A stretch of DNA of 64,000 nt, taken from the NCBI RefSeq assembly GCF_025947285.1, contig NZ_CP110008.1, positions 1,379,001 to 1,443,000 of the forward strand. The letters run 5' to 3'. A program made the translations under genes and the position numbers. Below are positions 26,239 to 34,772 of the stretch, piece by piece (within the stretch, counting starts at the first letter, position 1; each line of letters starts with the position of its first letter). This DNA comes from Flavobacterium sp. N2820 (GTDB lineage Bacteria; Bacteroidota; Bacteroidia; Flavobacteriales; Flavobacteriaceae). The notes beneath the pieces were generated by a model, which saw nothing but the letters and a program-made list of their open reading frames with translations, was not told where the DNA came from and did no database searches.

Positions 26239-26340
26239 TTTCAAGTCTCAAGTTTCAGGTTAAAAGGTGTGTGAGTAAAAAAGGATTAATTGATCTTTCT
26301 ACAAAATTGAAAGTCACAACTTAAAAATTCAAACCTGAAA
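26239..26340. repeat. Inverted heptamer array upstream of the biotin carboxylase gene
   Basis: TTTCAAG, TCTCAAG, TTTCAGG are contiguous at 26239-26259. The far end carries the inverted counterpart: TTTCAGGTT (26253-26261) pairs perfectly with AACCTGAAA (26332-26340), and the minus-strand sequence inward from 26340 again reads in 7-mers beginning TTT. Confidence 0.65.
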
Positions 26341-26352
26341 ATTTTAAACTTT

Positions 26353-26838
26353 TTATTCGAATTCAATTAACAATTGTCCTTTATCTACTGCGTTCCCTTT
26401 TTCTACGGCAATCGATTTAATAATACCATCTCTAGGTGAAAGAAAGCTGTTTTCCATTTTCATAGCTTCCAAAATTAATAATGGATCATTTTCTTTAACA
26501 GTTTGACCAACTTCCACACTGATTTCAAGAATTAAACCTGGCATAGGCGCTTTGATCGCATTAACTACTTTCGTTTTTCCGCGTTCAATGCCCATGCTTT
26601 TTATTAATTCGTCTAAAGCATCCGAAATGGTTACATCATAAGTATTGTTATTAACTTTTATGGTGTATTTTTTAGCAATAAAATCTACAGAAACAATTTC
26701 AGCTTTGTAGGGTTTACTCTCTTTTAATACATGAAATTTTGATTCTTGAACACGAACCGCATCAAGCCTTTTAAGATCGCTTTCAGTAAATTCAAAAGAA
26801 CTTGAATTGTTAACTAAAAGCTTATAATTGGTATCCAT
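26353..26838 (-). CDS. Biotin carboxyl carrier protein of acyl-CoA carboxylase
   Basis: 161 residues. The N-terminal ~80 residues form the flavobacterial pre-domain ('YTIKVNNNTYDVTISDAL'); the biotinyl domain occupies ~90-161 with the biotinylation site EAMKMEN and 'PLLILEAMKMENSF'; 'APMPGLILEISV' marks the start of the barrel. It shuttles carboxybiotin between the two catalytic subunits encoded downstream. First gene of the operon; the promoter region holds a weak TAAGTTTA box (26868-26861) and an imperfect Crp/Fnr-like dyad further upstream. Confidence 0.9.
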   Translation of the reverse strand: MDTNYKLLVNNSSSFEFTESDLKRLDAVRVQESKFHVLKESKPYKAEIVSVDFIAKKYTIKVNNNTYDVTISDALDELIKSMGIERGKTKVVNAIKAPMPGLILEISVEVGQTVKENDPLLILEAMKMENSFLSPRDGIIKSIAVEKGNAVDKGQLLIEFE

Positions 26839-26890
26839 ATGAGATTATTTTTAGTTGTCGTAAACTTACAAAAAGAAATCGTTTTCGTAA

Positions 26891-26904
26891 ATGATAAATC
26901 TCAT
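26891..26904. promoter_or_regulatory. Imperfect Crp/Fnr-like dyad ATGATA-AA-TCTCAT
   Basis: One mismatch from a perfect dyad. Centre 26897.5 lies 36.5 bp from the 3' end of the minus-strand TAAGTTTA box (26861), exactly as at the two dyads near 19091 and 20921. Confidence 0.35.
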
Positions 26905-27016
26905 AAAATTTGTAAAAATACTATAGTTTTAAAATTCTAATAAATAAGTTCCTATAGCAATACAATCCCAAAAAAAATTGGATAATAAAATTAAAAATAA
27001 ACTTAATTGTAAAAAT

Positions 27017-29209
27017 TTATAACATTAGTAATTTGCTACTTCTCAGTGTTTGAAGAGGCTTGCTAAACCAAAATAATTCAAAATCATCAAATTTTTGTTC
27101 AAAATCAGATTTTAATTGACTAAAAGTCAGTTTGCTTTCGCTATAATTTGTTAGTTTTTCCAAGGTTTCAACCAACCACTCACCTTCTTCTGCATTTAGA
27201 GTAATATCAAAAGTTTGGGTTTTATCGTGAAATGTTAATTTCATCATTTCCCAACTATTTCCTTTTTTAGATTTAGTGAAAATTTCTACTTCTGGATTTC
27301 TTCCCAACCAAATAATTTTAGCATTAGGCTTAGTTGAAAAATTTTGTTCTTTTTCCAAACAATTGTAAATAAAATCAGCTGGAATTTTTGTTTTCGGAAT
27401 TTTGAAATCAAACCAATCTTGTAAATCATAATCAAAACAAATCCCGTGCATGTAATTGAACAAGGATTTTTTTAATCCGAAGCTAAACTTGTCATGGTTA
27501 ATTCCTGTTTTATCTTTAAAATTGATGTCATTGTTTGCAAAAGTTATTTGATTTTTTTCCGGAATAACGCCAAATTCTTCAGGAAACATACCAACTGGAG
27601 AATGTGCAGTCATGGCAAATTGATGCCAAAAACCACTTTGTAAAACACCTAATTCAAATAATTGTCGCACCATTTCCAAACTATCAACTGTTTCCTGAAT
27701 GGTTTGTGTTGGGTAACCATACATCAAATAAGCGTGAACCATAATTCCAGCTTCAGTGAAATTACGCGTAACTTGCGCTACTTGTTCAACCGTTACTCCT
27801 TTTTTAATTAATTCTAAAAGTCTGTCGGAAGCCACCTCTAACCCACCTGAAACGGCAATACATCCTGATTCTTTTAATAATAAACACAAATCCGCTGTAA
27901 AGCTTTTTTCAAAACGAATATTTGTCCACCAGGTGACTATTAATTTTCGTTTGATAATTTCTAAAGCTACCTCACGCATTAATGCTGGCGGTGCTGCTTC
28001 ATCTACAAAATGAAATCCGTTTTCGCCGGTTTGATCAATTAATTCTTTCATTCGGTCTACCAAAATCTTGGCAGCAATAGGTTCGTAAAGTTTAATATAA
28101 TCTAAAGAAATATCGCAAAAAGTACATTTTCCCCAATAACAACCATGAGCCATCGTTAGTTTATTCCAACGGCCATCGCTCCATAAACTGTGCATTGGAT
28201 TTGCAATTTCAATAACCGAAATGTATTTATCTAATAATAAATCAGAATAATCTGGTGTTCCAACTTCCGATTGTTTATAATCTTGACGAATTGAATTATT
28301 TTTATAAACTAGTTGATTGCTTTCTAGAAGAAAAGTTCTTTTTAAAGGCATCTCTTTCGCAGCCTCAGAATTGCTCGAAGAGACAAAATCATATAGTAAT
28401 TCAACAGGAAGTTCTCCATCATCTAACGTTATAAAATCAAAGAATTCAAAAACTCTTTCATCTTTTAATTCCCGTAACTCAGTATTTGGAAAACCACCGC
28501 CCATTGCAATTTGTATTGTTGGATAATTGGCTTTTAAAAACTGAGCACATCGAAAAGCGCTGTACAAATTTCCAGGAAAAGGGACGGAAATTAAAACCAA
28601 CTTCGGTTGTACTTCTTCAATTCTTACTTTTAAAATTTTTAGTGTAATTTCGTCAATAAATGTTAACTCGTTTTGCAAATGATTGTATAACTCATCAAAC
28701 GAATTGGCGCTTCTTCCTAAACGTTCTGCATAGCGACTGAAACCAAAATTTTCATCGATACATTCTACAATAAAATCGGATAAATCTTCTAAATACAGCG
28801 TAGCTAAATGTTTGGCTTTGTCTTGCATTCCCATCGATCCAAAAGCCCACTCCATATCGTCTAATTGTTCAAAACGAGACGCTTCAGGTAAAAAATTTCC
28901 CGAACAAATTTGACGTGCTAACGACGGGTTTTTTCCTTGAAGAAAAGTAATTACGGAATCAATAGTGTTGATATAATCTTCTTTGAGCGTATAAATTCTT
29001 TGTATGTTGGGTGATGGTTGATGGGTGATGGATGAAAAAATCTCGGTTAAACCCTTTTTGGAAAACAATTCTAAAATCACTTCAATACCTAAATCCATTT
29101 GGAATGCCGAAATGTTTTTGGTATTCAAAAACCCTTTGATATAGGCCGTTGCTGGATAGGGCGTATTCAGTTGGGTAAAAGGTGGTGTGATTAAAAAGAT
29201 GTCTTTCAA
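27017..29209 (-). CDS. B12-binding/radical SAM domain protein
   Basis: 730 residues. The N-terminal part (~1-270) is a cobalamin-binding-like Rossmann region ('LVLISVPFPGNLYSAFRCAQFLK', 'IAMGGGFPNTELR'). The radical SAM core follows (~345-560) with Cys357, Cys362 and Cys365 in HGCYWGKCTFCD, a C-x4-C-x2-C spacing rather than C-x3-C-x2-C. Further motifs: 'GCIAVSGGLEVASDRLLELIKKG' and 'AYLMYGYPTQTIQETVDSL'. Substrate unknown. Residues 59-69 (SSITHQPSPNIQ) are encoded by a heptamer array. No operon partners; a large AT-rich gap with the carrier promoter lies downstream. Confidence 0.82.
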   Translation of the reverse strand: MKDIFLITPPFTQLNTPYPATAYIKGFLNTKNISAFQMDLGIEVILELFSKKGLTEIFSSITHQPSPNIQRIYTLKEDYINTIDSVITFLQGKNPSLARQICSGNFLPEASRFEQLDDMEWAFGSMGMQDKAKHLATLYLEDLSDFIVECIDENFGFSRYAERLGRSANSFDELYNHLQNELTFIDEITLKILKVRIEEVQPKLVLISVPFPGNLYSAFRCAQFLKANYPTIQIAMGGGFPNTELRELKDERVFEFFDFITLDDGELPVELLYDFVSSSNSEAAKEMPLKRTFLLESNQLVYKNNSIRQDYKQSEVGTPDYSDLLLDKYISVIEIANPMHSLWSDGRWNKLTMAHGCYWGKCTFCDISLDYIKLYEPIAAKILVDRMKELIDQTGENGFHFVDEAAPPALMREVALEIIKRKLIVTWWTNIRFEKSFTADLCLLLKESGCIAVSGGLEVASDRLLELIKKGVTVEQVAQVTRNFTEAGIMVHAYLMYGYPTQTIQETVDSLEMVRQLFELGVLQSGFWHQFAMTAHSPVGMFPEEFGVIPEKNQITFANNDINFKDKTGINHDKFSFGLKKSLFNYMHGICFDYDLQDWFDFKIPKTKIPADFIYNCLEKEQNFSTKPNAKIIWLGRNPEVEIFTKSKKGNSWEMMKLTFHDKTQTFDITLNAEEGEWLVETLEKLTNYSESKLTFSQLKSDFEQKFDDFELFWFSKPLQTLRSSKLLML
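29009..29036. repeat. Heptamer array inside the radical SAM gene
   Basis: Four contiguous 7-mers on the plus strand: GGGTGAT, GGTTGAT, GGGTGAT, GGATGAA. On the coding strand they read TTCATCC, ATCACCC, ATCAACC, ATCACCC. Confidence 0.8.
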
Positions 29210-29291
29210 AGTTATGATTGTAAAGTTAAAGTTACATTGTTTAGAAAAAGTTTAAACTATATATAATAGATTAATCGTTTTGTTTTTTTTA

Positions 29292-29299
29292 TATTTTTG
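29292..29299 (+). promoter_or_regulatory. TATTTTTG -7 box of the large T9SS protein
   Basis: Matches TAnnTTTG, 17 bp before ATG 29317; no clear TTG at the expected upstream spacing. Confidence 0.5.
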
Positions 29300-29316
29300 T
29301 AAAAAAATTCTACTAA

Positions 29317-32300
29317 ATGAAAAATGTTTTTTTTCTGATAATCTTTCTTTTATCGTTTCAATGTTTTGCACAAAATTCCGAATTAAAAACTGAAAATTCA
29401 AAAATTGTTTTAATAAACGGCCAAGCTTACGAAAATACTCCAAAATATAATTTACAAGATTCACTACAAAAGAGAAAATTCATCACCAAATTAGAAGAAG
29501 AAAAAAAAATAAACTCACCAAAGTTTATTCCTTTTTCAAGACTACAAAGTTCCGTTTTTTTATGTAGTAATTCTGGGTTTGAAGAGTTTGAAAATGCTAA
29601 TAATTCAACTATTTTAAAAAACTATAGCTATGAAATAGGTTCTCCAACTAACCCTATGCAATGCAAAGATCTAAACATTCAGGCTAATTTAGGAATATTG
29701 CAGTATGATCCCAATCAATCCACTTTGATGGCAACTACAGTGCCTTCAAATTATTATGATGAGTTTATTGGAAACATCAATGGATTTGATCAATATGTTT
29801 TAAAAATAAATCACAAAGATTCTTACACAACTTCTGGAGTAGTTCAAACAAAACGCTTTAAAACAAACAACGAAACTGAAGTAAAATTTAATTTCAAAGC
29901 CGTATTGGAAAGTATTTCAGGATCAAACCATGAGAATGAACAACCTTATTTCAAAGCAAGAATAATCAAAAACAATATTGTTATTAGTGAGTTTTGTTTA
30001 ATTGGAGATCCTACAAATTGTATTTTTACAGAATCTGAAACACCTTCATATAATAGTGTTATTTTGTATACAGAAAATTGGCAATCAGGTATTTTAGACA
30101 TTTCATCAATACCAAATAATGAAGATTTTATTATCGAATTTACGGCTTCGAGATGTGGCTTAAGTGGGCATTTTGGTTATGCATATATTGATGATTTATG
30201 CTTACTACACTCTGATGAAAATTTACAAGGAAGTATTGAAGTAAATCCTCTATTTGAAATTTGTCCTACATTCCCATTGGAGATATGCGGAACATTTACA
30301 ATACCGAATTCTGGGGGAGTAAGTGCAAATGTTGATGTAATAGAGATTAAAGTTTTAGATGATACTAATCAAGTTGTATATTCATCTACAACTCCAACAC
30401 AATTAGATATTACAAATGAAACTTTTTGCTTTGAAATCAATGCCAATAACTTACCTAATACTGTTAATGGAAATTACAATGTTCAAGCATTTATAAATTA
30501 TGGTGTTATTCAAAGTACCACACCATGTGCAGGGACAAATTTTACAAGCGCAAGTGATCATGACGCTAACGCAGGGTGGGATATTTCATTTTTGAATTGT
30601 AGTCCAGACTGTGACTACAAACCTGAAACTACAGAACTGCTAAAATGTGACTTAAATGGAGATGGTAAAGAATTTTTTGATTTGACGCTAAGTGAGAATT
30701 TTGTCATCAATATTCCTGCAAATTACACTTTTAGCTACTACAGTAATATAAATGATGCTTATAATGATACTAATGCCATACAAAATTTTCAGAATTTTGA
30801 AAGTTATACGGCTAATATTTTTGTCAGAGTTATAAAAGATTCCAACTGCTATAAAATTATCCCTATTCAATTGACTGTAAAAAATCCGTATGCTACAATT
30901 TCTGGAATCTTAAATGTATGCAGTGGAAGCACTACCTTAACTGCTTCTTTAGGTGCTAGTTATTTGTGGTCAACAGGAGAAACAACACAAAATATTGTAG
31001 TAACAAATGTAGGAACATACTCAGTAACTGTAATCGATAGTTACGGTTGTGCTTCAACTAATAGTGTAACAATATTACCCAATCAAGTTGCAGTTTTACC
31101 TACTATCGAGGTACAACAACCTTCTTGCTTTGTTATTAATGGTAGTATTACAATAACTTCACCAGCATCGGAATATAGCTATGATGGTGGTTTAACATGG
31201 ACTACTTCAAACATCGCAACCAATTTAAGCGTTGGTACTTATCAAGTAAAGATTAGGACAATTATGGGCTGTGAATCCTATAATTCTCCAATAACGATTA
31301 GACCCATATTGTTAAACACACCCGATGCAACCTATATCAATCCAACTTTTTGTGGAGGGTTTGGCTCAATTTCTGTACAGACAAGCTCTTCAGAATATAG
31401 CTTTGATGATGGTGTAACATGGACAACAAATAACACCTTAACAAATTTACCTATTGGAACTTACTCCATTAGAGTAAAAGACACTGATGGTTGCATTTCA
31501 AATCCTAGAATAATATCTATAGAAGGAGTATTTTTAAATACCTTAGACCATACTCTAGAAGAACCTTATTGTTCTAACTTAGGAAACATAACCATAACAA
31601 CTCCTGCTTCTAGTTACAGCTTTGATGGAGGAAACACTTGGCAAACCTCTAATATTCTTAATAATTTATCAACTGGTACCTATATTTTACAAATTAAAAA
31701 CGATTTAGGATGTACCTCTAATCTAAAATATATCTATGTATATAGCTTAGAAAATACACAACCAAATTATACTATAGACCCAGCAGGTTGTAACAAATAT
31801 GCAACTGTAACTATTACAACTATTGGTGATGAATACAGTTTTGATGGCGGCTTAACTTGGGGAATTTCTAATACCTTATCAAACTTAAATGGCGGCGATA
31901 CACTTATCTTAAAAGTTAGAAAAGGAAACTGTACTTCTTTATCTCAATATATAACTATAAATTCAAATTTTATTCCACTTCCAAGTGTTCAAAATTTCAG
32001 TACTCTAATTTGTGACAACTTTAATAATGGAAGCGAATTAGTCAATCTAAATTTATACAATTCTAACTTAATTAACAACCACAATAATTATACATTTAGT
32101 TATTATAACTCGCTAAACGGAGCTACTAACCAAATTATTTCTGACCAAATATCAAATTTCACAAACTTTAACCTGTATCAACAAAATAAGATAATATATG
32201 TAGTAGTTAGAGATGCTTTTGGCTGCCCAAATATTTCATTATTAGACTTGACACTGATTCCAACACCAATTATTACTCTAAATGACACTTACTATTTGTG

Positions 32301-32952
32301 TGAAAACTTCACAGTTAGATTAAAAGAAAATAAAATTTTTGATAATTATCTTTGGTCTACTGGAGAAACAACGTCTAGCATTACGGTTTCACAACCCGGA
32401 ACATACAGCTTAACTGTTACAGAAACTCACGGAACAATAATTTGTTCTACAACTAAAAATATTGATGTAATCTTATCAAATCCTGCAACATTTGGACCAT
32501 TTGAAACTCTAGATTGGACAGTCGAAAATAATAGCATAATAGTTAATGTTACCGGATTAGGAAACTATGAATATTCGTTAAATGGAATAGAATATCAAGA
32601 TAGTAATGTGTTTACCGATTTACCAAATGGAGAATATAAAATATTTGTAAGAGATAAAAATGGTTGTGGAGTGCGTTCAGATGAAATATATTTATTAATG
32701 TATCCAAAATATTTCACGCCTAATGGTGATGGTTATAATGACCTTTGGAGAATTAAATTTTCTAGAAACGAACCAAATTTAGAAATCTACATCTTTGATA
32801 GACAAGGAAAATTCATAACTCAATTTGGTCCAGCAGATTTTGGTTGGGATGGCACATACAATGGCAAGCAACTTCCTTCTACTGATTATTGGTTTCTAGT
32901 AAAAAGAGAAAATGGAACAGAACATAGAGGGCATTTTTCTCTAAAAAGATAA
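29317..32952 (+). CDS. Large T9SS type B surface protein with SprB-like tandem repeats
   Basis: 1211 residues. Signal peptide 1-19 (FAQ|N). An N-terminal adhesin-like beta region (~100-310) precedes a conserved Asp-rich motif ('CDLNGDGKEFFDL', ~445). Four tandem ~50-residue repeats fill ~608-884, each 'YSFDGG.TW.TSN...NL..GTY...V....GC', related to SprB repeats, with a fifth near the end ('YEYSLNGIEYQDSNVF'). The C-terminal ~85 residues are the type B sorting domain (YFTPNGDGYNDLWR ... HFSLKR), nearly identical in pattern to the protein at 4338. Probably a secreted or surface-exposed adhesin or gliding accessory. Confidence 0.87.
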   Translation: MKNVFFLIIFLLSFQCFAQNSELKTENSKIVLINGQAYENTPKYNLQDSLQKRKFITKLEEEKKINSPKFIPFSRLQSSVFLCSNSGFEEFENANNSTILKNYSYEIGSPTNPMQCKDLNIQANLGILQYDPNQSTLMATTVPSNYYDEFIGNINGFDQYVLKINHKDSYTTSGVVQTKRFKTNNETEVKFNFKAVLESISGSNHENEQPYFKARIIKNNIVISEFCLIGDPTNCIFTESETPSYNSVILYTENWQSGILDISSIPNNEDFIIEFTASRCGLSGHFGYAYIDDLCLLHSDENLQGSIEVNPLFEICPTFPLEICGTFTIPNSGGVSANVDVIEIKVLDDTNQVVYSSTTPTQLDITNETFCFEINANNLPNTVNGNYNVQAFINYGVIQSTTPCAGTNFTSASDHDANAGWDISFLNCSPDCDYKPETTELLKCDLNGDGKEFFDLTLSENFVINIPANYTFSYYSNINDAYNDTNAIQNFQNFESYTANIFVRVIKDSNCYKIIPIQLTVKNPYATISGILNVCSGSTTLTASLGASYLWSTGETTQNIVVTNVGTYSVTVIDSYGCASTNSVTILPNQVAVLPTIEVQQPSCFVINGSITITSPASEYSYDGGLTWTTSNIATNLSVGTYQVKIRTIMGCESYNSPITIRPILLNTPDATYINPTFCGGFGSISVQTSSSEYSFDDGVTWTTNNTLTNLPIGTYSIRVKDTDGCISNPRIISIEGVFLNTLDHTLEEPYCSNLGNITITTPASSYSFDGGNTWQTSNILNNLSTGTYILQIKNDLGCTSNLKYIYVYSLENTQPNYTIDPAGCNKYATVTITTIGDEYSFDGGLTWGISNTLSNLNGGDTLILKVRKGNCTSLSQYITINSNFIPLPSVQNFSTLICDNFNNGSELVNLNLYNSNLINNHNNYTFSYYNSLNGATNQIISDQISNFTNFNLYQQNKIIYVVVRDAFGCPNISLLDLTLIPTPIITLNDTYYLCENFTVRLKENKIFDNYLWSTGETTSSITVSQPGTYSLTVTETHGTIICSTTKNIDVILSNPATFGPFETLDWTVENNSIIVNVTGLGNYEYSLNGIEYQDSNVFTDLPNGEYKIFVRDKNGCGVRSDEIYLLMYPKYFTPNGDGYNDLWRIKFSRNEPNLEIYIFDRQGKFITQFGPADFGWDGTYNGKQLPSTDYWFLVKRENGTEHRGHFSLKR

Positions 32953-33026
32953 TTTCATAAGCGTTTGTTAAACCAATACAAAAGCAATGAAAAATTGTTT
33001 ATTTTAGCAAAAAATTAGCTACTAAA

Positions 33027-34622
33027 ATGCCAAACGACTGTGTAACCTATCAAAATTCGGGATATTTTTCTAAACTTATCGTAGATTATTTAGACGAAAA
33101 ATCTGAATTGCAATCATTGTACAATCGTTTCCCAAAAATTGAAAATTTTCTGGATCAAATTGAAGAAAAAAGTAAAAATTTTCCGTTTGAAAATCGCGAA
33201 ATTTTGGTTTCGGCATTAGAAAAACAATATGAAAATTTTGAAATTTCAAAAAGTACTTCACAAAATATTCAGCTTTTAAAACTTTCAAATAGCTATACAA
33301 TTACAACAGGTCACCAACTGAATTTATTTACTGGCCCTTTATATTTTTTATATAAAATTGCTTCCACAATTAATCTGTGTAAAGAATTAAAGCAAAAATA
33401 TCCTACTCAAAATTTTGTTCCCATTTATTGGATGGCAACAGAAGATCATGATTTTAATGAAATCAATTATTTCAATTTTAAAGACAAAAAATTTAGATGG
33501 AACAGAGAAAGTAAAGGGCCGGTTGGGCGCCTTTCCACAGAAGGATTAGATTTAGTATATGAAGCGTTTTCAAAAGAAATTGGATTAGGAAATAATGCAA
33601 AATACCTACTTGATTTATTTAAAAAATCATATTTAAAACATCAAAATTTAGCCAGTGCTACCCGATTTTTAGCTAACGAATTATTCAAAAATGAAGGATT
33701 AGTTATTATTGATGGTGATGCTAAGGAATTGAAAAAACTTTTTGTTCCGTATGTAAAAAGAGAATTAGTTGAACAAACATCTTTTCATAAAGTAAACGAA
33801 ATATTACCTAAACTAGAAGCCTACAACATTCAAGTAAATCCAAGAGAAATTAACCTATTTTATATACAAAATGAGTTAAGAGAACGCATTATTTTTGAAA
33901 ACGGAAATTACACCATCAATAACACCACACTAAAATTTTCTGAAAAGGAACTTTTAATTGAACTAGAAAACAACCCAGAAAACTTTAGTCCAAATGTAAT
34001 TTTAAGACCATTATATCAAGAAATTATATTACCAAATTTATGTTACATTGGTGGCGGTGGGGAAATTGCGTATTGGTTGGAATTAAAATCAAATTTTGAA
34101 GCAAATAATATTACATTCCCAATGCTTTTGGTTCGAAATTCTGTGCTCTTAGTTACAGAAAAACAAGCTTTAAAATTGGATAAATTAGAGTTGAGTTGGA
34201 ATGAAATTTTCATGTCTCAAAAATCACTTTCCGATAAAAAAACAAAAGACTTTTCAGCATTTACAATAGACTTTTCAGAACAAAAAGCAATACTACAAAA
34301 ACAATTTGAAGCGTTACATCAAATCGCTCTTCAAACGGATAAATCCTTCACAGGTGCCGTAAAAGCTCAAGAGAAAAAACAAATTCAAGGGTTAGAAAAT
34401 TTAGAAAAACGCTTATTAAAAGCCGAACGCAAAAATCATGCTTCAAAATTGGAACGCATTTTTGAAATTCAAAATGAATTATTTCCAAACAAAAGCCTTC
34501 AAGAAAGAACACAAAATTTTTCCACATTTGCATCAGAAGTAGATGATTTTGAATCTTTTATCCTAAAAATTCAATTCAAATTAAACCCATTAACTCAAAA
34601 CTTCACGCAAATAATTTTATAA
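33027..34622 (+). CDS. bshC: Putative cysteine ligase BshC (bacillithiol biosynthesis)
   Basis: 531 residues, normal for BshC. Diagnostic motifs: 'TTGHQLNLFTGPLYFLYKI' (~92-110), 'PIYWMATEDHDFNEINYF', 'ILRPLYQEIILPNLCYIGGGGEIAYWLELK', plus a long C-terminal coiled coil (~380-480). BshC is proposed to add cysteine to GlcN-malate in the last step of bacillithiol synthesis; Bacteroidota are known bacillithiol producers. bshA and bshB are not in this window. It is transcribed alone, with a TATTTTAG-type box at 33000-33007. Confidence 0.95.
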   Translation: MPNDCVTYQNSGYFSKLIVDYLDEKSELQSLYNRFPKIENFLDQIEEKSKNFPFENREILVSALEKQYENFEISKSTSQNIQLLKLSNSYTITTGHQLNLFTGPLYFLYKIASTINLCKELKQKYPTQNFVPIYWMATEDHDFNEINYFNFKDKKFRWNRESKGPVGRLSTEGLDLVYEAFSKEIGLGNNAKYLLDLFKKSYLKHQNLASATRFLANELFKNEGLVIIDGDAKELKKLFVPYVKRELVEQTSFHKVNEILPKLEAYNIQVNPREINLFYIQNELRERIIFENGNYTINNTTLKFSEKELLIELENNPENFSPNVILRPLYQEIILPNLCYIGGGGEIAYWLELKSNFEANNITFPMLLVRNSVLLVTEKQALKLDKLELSWNEIFMSQKSLSDKKTKDFSAFTIDFSEQKAILQKQFEALHQIALQTDKSFTGAVKAQEKKQIQGLENLEKRLLKAERKNHASKLERIFEIQNELFPNKSLQERTQNFSTFASEVDDFESFILKIQFKLNPLTQNFTQIIL

Positions 34623-34738
34623 TTTACCGATAAAAAGTATTTTTAATCGATAAAAAACAGTAATTTCAATTAATTAACATTTTTTTTGTCAAAAAAACCA
34701 TTTTATAACAAAATAAAATCGTAATGTTATATTATACG

Positions 34739-34746
34739 TATATTTG
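34739..34746 (+). promoter_or_regulatory. TATATTTG -7 box of the SUMF1-domain gene
   Basis: Exact TAnnTTTG, 26 bp before ATG 34773, in a very AT-rich 150-bp intergenic region. Confidence 0.6.
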
Positions 34747-34772
34747 CAAACCTAAATTAATTTAAATTTTTT

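Noticed and set aside
29252..29464. Minus-strand 70-codon frame at the start of the large T9SS gene
   Set aside because: Shadow of the signal-peptide region and promoter of a clear plus-strand gene; no family features.
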